DNA from: Candidatus Nitronereus thalassa
Lineage (GTDB): Bacteria > Nitrospirota > Nitrospiria > Nitrospirales > UBA8639
Length of the DNA stretch: 64,000 bases
Assembly (NCBI RefSeq): GCF_032191465.1
Contig: NZ_JAQOUE010000001.1
Location: 1,054,001-1,118,000 of the forward strand
Reading direction: 5' to 3'
In this document: positions 18,162 to 25,572 of the stretch, in pieces
Position numbering within the stretch: the stretch's first letter is position 1
Layout: each line of letters opens with the position of its first letter
Notes under the pieces: generated by a model
What the model was told of the DNA's origin: nothing
What the model saw: only the letters and a program-made list of their open reading frames with translations
The model's database searches: none
Program-made: the position numbers and the translations under genes

Positions 18162-19289
18162 TTATTCAAAAAATGACTGCACCGTTGAGGCAGCAAAGTC
18201 GACATCCTCATCTGTCAGATATTGATGAACTCCAAAATGAAGGCCAGTGCGGCCAATCCGTTCTGCGACGGGGAAATCTCCTTCCCTATATCCTAGAAAA
18301 GCAAAAGCGGAATGTTGTGTGGGAAGGGAACCGAATAAGGTTTTACACTGAATCCCCTTCTGTTCCAAATAGTTATACAGCCCGTCAATTGATTTTTTTT
18401 CGTCTCGAAGGACGAGGGGAAAAGCATGTGGGCAAATGACTTCGCCTGGACAATCTGGATAAAGGTACATGGCTTCATCCAGAGGTTTAAGTAAATTCCA
18501 AAGCCGAGAAAGGTGACGCCTCCTCACGGAAAACGTCCGATCAAACATTTCAAGCCCTTCGAGTCCAATAGCTGCTTCCAGATCATTCATTTTGGAGTTG
18601 AACCCAATCCGGTCAAAATGAAAATACAGTTCTCCTCCTCTTCTTCCATGCGTACGAACAGAACGACACAGTTCCGCAAAAAGTTCCTCGCTTGCGGAAA
18701 TCATTCCTCCTTCCCCACTACAAATGATATGTGCCGCATAAAAACTAAATAATCCCATGGACCCAAATGACCCAACAACCTGACCATCCAAGGTCGCGCC
18801 GTGGGCTTCACAGCAATCTTCAATAACGAGAAGTTTGTGCCGCCTAGCGATTTCAATAATTTCTTTCATTTTGCATGGCTTGCCCATCGTGTGTACAACC
18901 TGAATGGCTCGCGTTTTGGGAGTAATGGCTGGTTCAATAAGTGAGGGGTCTAGATTTAAAGTTTCCAGCTCGACATCAACAAACTTCGGCACTAACCCTG
19001 CCGCTAAAATACAATTTGCCGTGGCGACAAATGCCAAAGCTGGGGTTATAACCTCATCTCCTCGACTTGCTCCGACACTATTAAGAGCCGCCATTGCGAC
19101 AAGTCCGGCATCAGTTCCCGAACTTGTCGCAATGGCGTGGGGATAGCCAAACCTTTTTGCAAAATCAGTTTCAAATTGTTTGACATTTTGCCCTTCAGAA
19201 ACCCAATTTCTTTGGATGGCTGCGTCTAAATGCTTTCGGGCTATTTCACCGATTTCAATATGGCCAAATGTAATTCGATACGGCTTCAC
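18162..19289 (-). CDS. DegT/DnrJ-fold PLP enzyme with His in place of the Schiff-base Lys (3-dehydratase type)
   Basis: The 375-residue protein has the DegT/DnrJ/EryC1/StrS aminotransferase fold, with TSSGTDAGL for phosphate binding, VIEDCCEAHGA for the PLP ring Asp, and SGEGGM after the active site. Where aminotransferases have the PLP-binding lysine, this protein has H187 (FSFYAAHIICSGEGG). That swap is the hallmark of ColD and of RfbH/DdhC (E1), which remove the C3 hydroxyl of 4-keto-6-deoxy sugars. I therefore favour a C3 dehydratase making a 3-deoxy or 3,6-dideoxy sugar nucleotide. It lies 17 bases before the E1 alpha gene. No ferredoxin-type E3 reductase is nearby, which fits ColD-like better than RfbH-like chemistry. 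Confidence 0.82.
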   Translation of the reverse strand: MKPYRITFGHIEIGEIARKHLDAAIQRNWVSEGQNVKQFETDFAKRFGYPHAIATSSGTDAGLVAMAALNSVGASRGDEVITPALAFVATANCILAAGLVPKFVDVELETLNLDPSLIEPAITPKTRAIQVVHTMGKPCKMKEIIEIARRHKLLVIEDCCEAHGATLDGQVVGSFGSMGLFSFYAAHIICSGEGGMISASEELFAELCRSVRTHGRRGGELYFHFDRIGFNSKMNDLEAAIGLEGLEMFDRTFSVRRRHLSRLWNLLKPLDEAMYLYPDCPGEVICPHAFPLVLRDEKKSIDGLYNYLEQKGIQCKTLFGSLPTQHSAFAFLGYREGDFPVAERIGRTGLHFGVHQYLTDEDVDFAASTVQSFFE

Positions 19290-19387
19290 CTTAATCCTCC
19301 AATATCCTCCAAATTAAAAAAACCAAAAATCCCGGAAAGTTAATTTTCAAAAAAGGTTCCTGGAAGTTCTTACTTCGTAGTCCATAT

Positions 19388-19972
19388 TCATCCTTCACAT
19401 TCAAAATAATAGCGGGCCAATAAAATGGCAAAAAGTATTCCTACTGTCTCAATTTGCTGGTTTTCAATCAAAAGTAAGAGGTCTTCCATTTTCATGAGCT
19501 GAACATCGTGTTCTTCAAGATCCCCACTATTAATATCTTTTACCTTTTCCGTGCCCCTCGCTAAAAACACATGGATTTTCCCTGCCCCCCTATTGGCATC
19601 ACGTACATATTGACCAAGGTCCACCCATTCCCTAGCCTGGCAACCGGTTTCTTCAAGCAATTCCCTTTTTGCACAATCCAGAGAAGACTCTCCTTCATTG
19701 CACATTCCTGCCGGCAAACCCCATATCGCTTTCCCCACTCCATGCCTGTACTGTCTCAAAACAAAAACTTCACCTTTTTCATTTATGGGGACAATAACTG
19801 ATGCATCGGGGCAGGTAATCTTATAATAATCTGGAATAATTCGACCATCAGGAAGTTGGACCCTTTCATTCCAAATTTCAAACCAAGGAAGGACAGATAA
19901 TAGCCGCTTATTGTCCAGAACCGTCCAGGGCTTAAATACAGGTAAACGCAATTGTGAAAATCTTAATGTCAC
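19388..19972 (-). CDS. Nudix hydrolase
   Basis: The 194-residue protein contains a complete Nudix box, GMCNEGESSLDCAKRELLEETG (G-x5-E-x7-REL-x-EE-x-G). An upstream VFVLRQYRHGVGKAIWGLPAG segment resembles ADP-ribose or sugar-nucleotide pyrophosphatases. It could hydrolyse a nucleotide sugar or clear a toxic by-product; the substrate is not predictable. Its start overlaps the stop of the guanylyltransferase gene by 4 bases, so it is coupled to sugar-nucleotide synthesis. A gap of about 100 bases separates it from the PLP enzyme downstream. Confidence 0.9.
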   Translation of the reverse strand: MTLRFSQLRLPVFKPWTVLDNKRLLSVLPWFEIWNERVQLPDGRIIPDYYKITCPDASVIVPINEKGEVFVLRQYRHGVGKAIWGLPAGMCNEGESSLDCAKRELLEETGCQAREWVDLGQYVRDANRGAGKIHVFLARGTEKVKDINSGDLEEHDVQLMKMEDLLLLIENQQIETVGILFAILLARYYFECEG

Positions 19973-20700
19973 AACTTCCCTTTATTTTCAGAAGAACAAT
20001 TTCCAAAAAATTCTTCCGCACTAACAAAACTTTCAGGAGTCCCAATGTCGATAAATTTCCCTCCTGCTTCATATCCACATATTCCCCTTTGAATCCATTT
20101 TGGAAATATATCTTTTTCAAGGGAAATTGGCTTGTGTTCAGGGATAGTCGTTATCAAAGATTTATTCACCAGATAAACCCCAGCATTAATCAACCCAGGC
20201 GTGGACTCATTCGTTTTTTCCTCAAAAGCCAAAACCATCTCATCCTTCGAGATTTGAACTCGACCAAACCTCTTTACATTCGGCACATGTGTCAAAACTA
20301 TCGAAACTTGAGATTTTTTAGCCACATGCCACTTTTCAAACGCACACAAATTGACTTGGCAAAAAGAGTCTCCATTCAGCACTAAAACTCTTTTGGAATT
20401 CACAAGGGAGGATGCAAGTCTTAAGGCACCACCAGTCCCGAGAGGAGAGGATTCTTGCGAATAGTTCAATTCAAGCGATTTGTAATTTTCTCCAAATTTT
20501 TGACGAACTTGCTGGGCCTTATATCCTACACATAACACAACCCGCCTGTAATCAGCATCATGGATTTCGTCGAGTAAATAAGAAAGAAAAGGACGTCCCT
20601 TAACCTCAGCAAGTACTTTTGGCTTACCCACAAGAACCGACTGAAGGCGTGTACCAAGACCACCGGCCAAAATGGCTACCGTAGTGTTGGGCCTAGACAT
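19969..20700 (-). CDS. hddC: Sugar-1-phosphate nucleotidyltransferase, HddC-like
   Basis: The 243-residue protein has the nucleotidyltransferase signature AILAGGLGTRL at the N-terminus, followed by GKPKVLAEV and LNGDSF (metal-binding Asp). The length and layout fit D-glycero-alpha-D-manno-heptose-1-phosphate guanylyltransferase (HddC), which makes GDP-heptose from the HddA product. HddA-like kinase and GMD-like genes in the same block support GDP as the carrier. A glucose-1-phosphate cytidylyl- or thymidylyltransferase is a weaker alternative. It overlaps its upstream neighbour by 8 bases and its downstream neighbour by 4, so it is part of a tight operon. Confidence 0.75.
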   Translation of the reverse strand: MSRPNTTVAILAGGLGTRLQSVLVGKPKVLAEVKGRPFLSYLLDEIHDADYRRVVLCVGYKAQQVRQKFGENYKSLELNYSQESSPLGTGGALRLASSLVNSKRVLVLNGDSFCQVNLCAFEKWHVAKKSQVSIVLTHVPNVKRFGRVQISKDEMVLAFEEKTNESTPGLINAGVYLVNKSLITTIPEHKPISLEKDIFPKWIQRGICGYEAGGKFIDIGTPESFVSAEEFFGNCSSENKGKL

Positions 20701-21625
20701 TGCCTAAGTGCAACCGCCCCATCATTCGAAAACCTTTTAGTAACTCTAGAATACCTTCGTCTAGGGAACGATGGGCCTGAAATCCTGCTTCACGCAATCT
20801 CTGATTTGACACAATATAATTTCGTTTATCAGGATCGCTCCCTATGGATGCATAATGAACATAGAAATTGGGAATATGTGCTTGAATGAGCTTTGCCAAC
20901 TCCTCTTTAGATATATTCGCCGAATCCAAACCTGCATTATAGGGCCGCCCCACCATTTGAGAAGAATTCTTCATACAATGCACCATACACTCAGCAACAT
21001 CCCTAATATGAATAAAGTTACGTTTAAAATCTTTTTCAAAAATAACAAGATAGCCAGAGATAAAAGCCTGATAGACAAAATTGTTGACTAGGAGATCAAG
21101 CCGCATCCTTGCGGACATGCCAAATACGGTCGCCAATCGCAATGTCACGACATTAGGTGCATTGAGCAACTCTTGTTCAGCTTGGACTTTGGTTTTGCCA
21201 TACAGTGATATGGGTTCTAAGGGAGTATCCTCCGTACAAAAAGATTCACCAGATTGGGTTCCATAACCGCTATTCGTGGTCGGGAAAATAATCAACTGGG
21301 TTGGGCTACGCATTTTTAATAAGAGTTGTATGGCCTCCAAATTCACAGATTTTGCTAAACATGGATCCCGATCACAGGCAGGGGCCCCGACTATGGCAGC
21401 CAGGGGGATTATGACATCGGTATCTTTTATATTTGAGCGCATCAATTCCTTATTACGTGCATCACCACAAACAAATTCAAACTTTGGATTGGCGCACAAA
21501 TGAAACAGGCTATGTTGCTGGTACAACAAATTATCGATAACAGTTACCTCATACTCTGCCTTCAACAAATGCTCACATAACACTGAACCCAAATAACCCG
21601 CCCCACCAGTCACAAGCACTTTCAT
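20693..21625 (-). CDS. NAD-dependent sugar epimerase/dehydratase (extended SDR)
   Basis: The 310-residue extended SDR has MKVLVTGGAGYLGSVL as its NAD-binding motif, TTNSGYG as the catalytic Ser/Thr region and YGKTK as the YxxxK pair. It is the first gene of the minus-strand sugar-nucleotide block and overlaps the guanylyltransferase start by 8 bases. The exact reaction (epimerisation, dehydration or 4-keto reduction) cannot be read from the sequence. Upstream lies a 438-base non-coding region with an inverted repeat that may hold the operon promoter and operator. Confidence 0.85.
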   Translation of the reverse strand: MKVLVTGGAGYLGSVLCEHLLKAEYEVTVIDNLLYQQHSLFHLCANPKFEFVCGDARNKELMRSNIKDTDVIIPLAAIVGAPACDRDPCLAKSVNLEAIQLLLKMRSPTQLIIFPTTNSGYGTQSGESFCTEDTPLEPISLYGKTKVQAEQELLNAPNVVTLRLATVFGMSARMRLDLLVNNFVYQAFISGYLVIFEKDFKRNFIHIRDVAECMVHCMKNSSQMVGRPYNAGLDSANISKEELAKLIQAHIPNFYVHYASIGSDPDKRNYIVSNQRLREAGFQAHRSLDEGILELLKGFRMMGRLHLGNV

Positions 21626-22063
21626 TATTTTTCATCCCCTCATAAGGATATTCATAACGCCTTTACCCATTAGGCAAACACCAAGCAATCAAATTATTGC
21701 ACATTCTTTACGCAATAATAATGGGCTGCAATGCCCCCCTTTGCAACCTCCACAACCATATCCCTAATGTAAGCATGGATTCGGATCATAAGGGAGAATT
21801 CCTGTCACCAAGACTCTAACCATAGGCATATCTTTATTCGACATTAACTCCAAACAATTTCAACGGTCGATAATGTCAACAACTCCGCTAGTAGCAAGGA
21901 CCGTTTTTCTTTCTCCAGAAAACAGAAGAAACGGCATACCTAAAACGAAGGAATTTCGACTTCTTTTTTTACAATCATTCCATTTATAAAAGTGTTTGAC
22001 TAAGGAAGAGATTTCCCCCTTTAAACTAAGATGCTAGGCATTGACATCATCCACCGTCACATC
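21626..22063. promoter_or_regulatory. Leader region of the sugar-nucleotide operon
   Basis: This stretch has no coding-looking frame on either strand. It lies between the start of the first sugar-nucleotide gene and the stop of the winged-helix regulator gene. It contains an 8-base inverted repeat at 21693-21719 and a small GGGC/GCCC hairpin at 21723-21736. Both fit regulation of a minus-strand promoter, but no strong -35/-10 pair is evident. Confidence 0.4.
21693..21719. promoter_or_regulatory. Perfect inverted repeat, candidate operator
   Basis: ATTATTGC at 21693-21700 and GCAATAAT at 21712-21719 form a perfect 8-base dyad with an 11-base spacer. It lies about 70 bases upstream of the epimerase start at 21625. 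The symmetry and position suit a dimeric regulator, and a winged-helix protein gene lies next to it. This is inference. Confidence 0.4.
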
Positions 22064-22696
22064 TCAGACGACCGAAAAAACTTTCTGGTGAGGAATGCCC
22101 ATAGTCCGGAAGAGAGCCCTCGTTCCCTCAACATCTACAATATGGCATATGAGAACGGCATCAAAATGCAAAATTTTTAAAGAATCTATAGTGTGACATG
22201 GACAGGAAAGAAATGTCTTCTCTTGGTTCTCGGAAATAAATCCCAAGAATGTAAAATTAGTTCCTTGCAATGACAGATAGGCTAATTCTGCCAACTCGCC
22301 TACCCCGTAAATCATGATCCGATGAACACTCAACTGCTTGAGTTGCATTAGGACTCTGTCAAAACGTTGTCGTACATCCCGAAAATAGGTTAAGGAACAT
22401 TGAATATATTCACAAGTCAGTCTTGATTTCTCTGCAATGCCCTTGGGCGTAATCAAGTACTTGATTCTACCCCTAGGAACCGTCGTTATTTTTATATATC
22501 CTTTGTGCGCCAACCGTTTGATATAGAGATTGGTTAAGCCAAGGGCCACCCCTAGTTTCGAAGCTAGCGATCGTTGCGTAATAACTGGATTTTTTTCAAT
22601 CTCTTGAAGCACATACAGTTCCCGTTGACACTGCATGTTTTCCAGAAATAGGCTATTTGGGGAAATCATGTTCAAAGATTGAACATGAAAGACCAA
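22064..22696 (-). CDS. Winged-helix transcriptional regulator fused to a Rossmann-like domain
   Basis: The 210-residue protein has an N-terminal winged helix-turn-helix (about residues 30-90: NPVITQRSLASKLGVALG, then a wing with TTVPRGRIKYLITPKG). After a helical linker it carries a C-terminal domain with RIMIYGVGELAELAYLSL and FLGFISEN. That pattern resembles the N-terminal nucleotide-binding domain of CapD/WbpM or PglD-type proteins. It may sense a sugar nucleotide or related metabolite and regulate the surrounding polysaccharide genes. It is divergent from the epimerase gene at 22804, with a 107-base shared upstream region. Winged-helix regulators of this type are often seen at the start of exopolysaccharide loci. 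Confidence 0.78.
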   Translation of the reverse strand: MVFHVQSLNMISPNSLFLENMQCQRELYVLQEIEKNPVITQRSLASKLGVALGLTNLYIKRLAHKGYIKITTVPRGRIKYLITPKGIAEKSRLTCEYIQCSLTYFRDVRQRFDRVLMQLKQLSVHRIMIYGVGELAELAYLSLQGTNFTFLGFISENQEKTFLSCPCHTIDSLKILHFDAVLICHIVDVEGTRALFRTMGIPHQKVFSVV

Positions 22697-22803
22697 TTTT
22701 TGTCAACGCAAATGTTGAATCCTTTTTCTAGCAATCAAAGAAGCTCCTGGCGGAATAAAAAATAGGGTCATCACTAGTTCTTTCCGATTATAGTCTAGCC
22801 AAA

Positions 22804-23769
22804 ATGAAACGAATTGCCATTACAGGTGCTAACGGCTTTATCGGGAAACCACTTGCAGATTTTTTGGAACGCAATGGATATTCCGTGACCCGAATCATCC
22901 GCAAGACTGATTCCGTCCCAGCCAATAACAACAAAAAGACCATTGCTATTGGTGATCTTACAAAAGTTAGTGACTGGGCTCCCATTCTGGAAGGGATAGA
23001 TACCCTAATTCATCTCGCTGCCAAGGTCCATGTCAAACAAGACCGGCATCACAATCCCCTTTCTGCATTTCGAAGGGTTAATACTGATGTCACTGTGAAC
23101 CTGGCACACCACGCATCCAAAGCGGGGATCAAACGTTTCATTTACTTAAGCTCAATCAAAGTGAATGGCGAATTCACCATGCCCGGTCACCCCTTTTCTG
23201 AAGATAACACTCCTGCGCCACAAGATGCCTATGCCATATCCAAATTTGAAGCTGAAAACGGACTGCGCGAATTGGCGACCCTAGGCACGATGGAGGTGGT
23301 TATAATTCTCCCCCCCCTTGTCTACGGTCCCAAAGTTAAAGGGAATTTCCTCCGTATGATGGAGTGGCTGAACAAAGGCAGACCCTTACCTCTTGGTGCA
23401 ATTCACAACAAACGCAGTCTTCTAGGATTGGATAATTTATTAGATTTCATTAAGATTTGCACAGAACATCCCCATGCGGCGAACGAAACCTTTGTGGTTT
23501 CAGATGGCGTAGACCTTTCCACTACAGAATTATTGGAGCAAATCGGCGATTCTCTTGGAAAACCTGCGCGATTATTTGCGGTCCCACGGGGATTATTAAA
23601 AATTGGGTTTCGGCTAATGGGAAAAGGTAGTTTAATCCCACGTTTGCTTGGTTCGCTTCAGATAAATATGGGGAAGGCCAAAATGTTGCTTGGCTGGAAA
23701 CCACCATATGATATTAATGAGGGTTTAAAGAAAACCGCAAAAGACTTCCTACAGTCAAAGGAGGATTAA
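22804..23769 (+). CDS. NAD-dependent epimerase/dehydratase (WbpV or GalE-like)
   Basis: The 321-residue extended SDR begins MKRIAITGANGFIGKPL, with SSIKVNG as the catalytic Ser segment and DAYAISKFEAE holding YxxxK. It resembles the UDP-N-acetylglucosamine 4-epimerase group (WbpV, Gne, WbpP-like) that often precedes a WbpL-type transferase, which is the arrangement here: the initiating transferase starts at 24136. It would supply the UDP-linked first sugar. The ATG follows an A/T-rich divergent promoter region shared with the winged-helix gene. Confidence 0.85.
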   Translation: MKRIAITGANGFIGKPLADFLERNGYSVTRIIRKTDSVPANNNKKTIAIGDLTKVSDWAPILEGIDTLIHLAAKVHVKQDRHHNPLSAFRRVNTDVTVNLAHHASKAGIKRFIYLSSIKVNGEFTMPGHPFSEDNTPAPQDAYAISKFEAENGLRELATLGTMEVVIILPPLVYGPKVKGNFLRMMEWLNKGRPLPLGAIHNKRSLLGLDNLLDFIKICTEHPHAANETFVVSDGVDLSTTELLEQIGDSLGKPARLFAVPRGLLKIGFRLMGKGSLIPRLLGSLQINMGKAKMLLGWKPPYDINEGLKKTAKDFLQSKED

Positions 23770-24135
23770 CCTTGCATTTCCTAGTAATTGCCCCTATAGG
23801 AATAAAAGATCCTCACCAAAAGCAGCGAGGCATTCAACGAAAAAATGCTCATACTTTAATGACGTATTCTGCTCCTCACCAAGACAAAGGGATTAACCTT
23901 TGATTTTACCACGCTAGGGATTTTCGTAAGAACGACAGACGCCGCCGAAAATATTCGACAAGAAGGAGGTATTATCCAAGTCTTTCCTTAAAAAAGATCC
24001 CCGCAGTAAGCTGATGGGGTATTCAGAGGAAAAATCTCTTTTTCTAAAAGGAAACCCCGTAGCAACCTTCCGAGAAATTACAAGTTAAAAAGAGATATTT
24101 ATGAAAACCTTTGGCTGGCACAGTGGGAAAATTGC
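23770..24135. other. 366-base gap with possible gene remnants
   Basis: No intact gene is present. Short plus-strand frames with protein-like sequence occur at about 23773-23902 (TTG start, stop TGA) and about 23880-23990. An open frame then runs from about 24011 in frame into the transferase start at 24136. This could be a decayed glycosyltransferase gene or an extended leader. An N-terminal extension of the transferase is unlikely because the family starts near 24136. Confidence 0.3.
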
Positions 24136-25371
24136 ATGACTTTAGTGGAATTAGGGATTGGTAGCCTTGTATTCCTTCTAGCTTTTCTCTTTACTCGAGG
24201 ACTTTCTTCCCCTACTTCAAAACTCTGCCTTATGGATCATCCAAATATCCGTTCTTTGCACGAAAATCCCACACCATGTACTGGGGGCCTTGCCATTCTG
24301 GTTTGTGCACTTGGAGGTTGGTGGTCTTGGATTCTTCTGGTTCAGCTCCAGCCAACGTTTCTGTCCGTAAATAGGATTAGCGATCCAGATATAAGGTTAG
24401 CGCTGATACTTTCATTCTTTGTCGCATTACTGACACTAATTTCCTATTGGGACAGAAAAGTTGGGGTAAAACCAGGACTTCGGCTAGCCATTCATATTCT
24501 GGCAGGGGCTGCCTTAGTAAGAGGTGCGGATCTTTTTGTAAATGCCATATCAATTCCTCTCTTAGGACAAATATGGCCTCTGGGGTGGGTAGCGGTACCA
24601 CTGATGTTGCTAATCATAATATGGATTAAGCGATTATTTGGGCTCAACGGAGGACTGATTGAGGGATCGATCGTTCTAATCGGCGGCTTTGTCATTTATG
24701 TTTTGTGGACAGGTGGTGCGAATATTTTCCCAGTGTTATCTCTCATAGTTTCCATTCTTTGTCTTGTTTGGATGAGCAATCTGTTCAATTTTATGGATGG
24801 GATGGACGGGCTTGCTGGAGGAATGGGTATAATTGGATTCGGCTTCCTTAGTTTTATTGCTTGGACGAGTGGGCATTTTTTTATTACTTCGCTAGCTTTT
24901 TTTATTGCGGTTTCCTGTGGGGGATTTTTAGTTTTCAATTTACCACCAGCAAGAATTTTTATGGGTGATGTAGGAAGCGTTCCTCTGGGTTTTTCTGCAG
25001 GAGGGCTTAGTGCTTTAGGCATTCATCAAGGTTTATTTGATATTTGGATTCCTCTCCTTATCTTTTCTCCATTTATTATGGATGCCACCGTCACACTTTA
25101 TTGTCGAATGCTTCGTGGAGAAAAAGTTTGGAAGGCACACCGTGAACATTTTTATCAGCGTCTTGTTCTTTCAGGTTGGGAGCAACGAAAGGTTTTGATG
25201 GCAGAGTATGGATTGATGTTAGGCAGTGGAATGAGTGCTGTAATGTATGGTCAATTTGGCGAACAGTTACGGTTTGTGGTTTTATTGGGATGGATATTCA
25301 TCTACACTCTCTTGGGGTGGGGGGTTTTCCGAATTGAGCAACGTGCTAAAAAGATTAATGCAGCAGCCTGA
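24136..25371 (+). CDS. Undecaprenyl-phosphate glycosyl-1-phosphate transferase (WecA/WbpL/MraY family)
   Basis: The 411-residue polytopic membrane protein has about ten hydrophobic segments. It shows the family motifs DHPNIRSLHENPTPCTGGLA, NLFNFMDGMDGLAGG (metal and substrate aspartates), FMGDVGSVPLGF and the basic loop KAHREHFYQRL. These enzymes transfer a HexNAc-1-phosphate from UDP-sugar to undecaprenyl phosphate on the cytoplasmic face, starting O-antigen or exopolysaccharide synthesis. The last loop is of the WbpL/WecA type rather than MraY. With the epimerase before it and the WbpM-like dehydratase after it, it forms an initiation module. Confidence 0.9.
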   Translation: MTLVELGIGSLVFLLAFLFTRGLSSPTSKLCLMDHPNIRSLHENPTPCTGGLAILVCALGGWWSWILLVQLQPTFLSVNRISDPDIRLALILSFFVALLTLISYWDRKVGVKPGLRLAIHILAGAALVRGADLFVNAISIPLLGQIWPLGWVAVPLMLLIIIWIKRLFGLNGGLIEGSIVLIGGFVIYVLWTGGANIFPVLSLIVSILCLVWMSNLFNFMDGMDGLAGGMGIIGFGFLSFIAWTSGHFFITSLAFFIAVSCGGFLVFNLPPARIFMGDVGSVPLGFSAGGLSALGIHQGLFDIWIPLLIFSPFIMDATVTLYCRMLRGEKVWKAHREHFYQRLVLSGWEQRKVLMAEYGLMLGSGMSAVMYGQFGEQLRFVVLLGWIFIYTLLGWGVFRIEQRAKKINAAA

Positions 25372-25572
25372 TGAATAAGTGTGTATTCTACTGATTGGCC
25401 TCTCACGTTTTATGATAGAAATTCCCCAACAAAATTTTCATATTACAAAGGTATAAACAGTGCAAGGTTTCATCCTGGTTTGCCTTTCCTAAATGGCTTC
25501 GATTATTCCTTTGAAATATGAAAATATTGCCCATTGGTTTTTACTGGGGTTAGTCTGTAATTTGCAAATGAT

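Noticed and set aside
25534-25561. TTGGTT with a 16-base spacer and TGTAAT before the WbpM-like gene
   Set aside because: The -35 is poor and transcription would start only a few bases before the ATG, so the match is probably chance.
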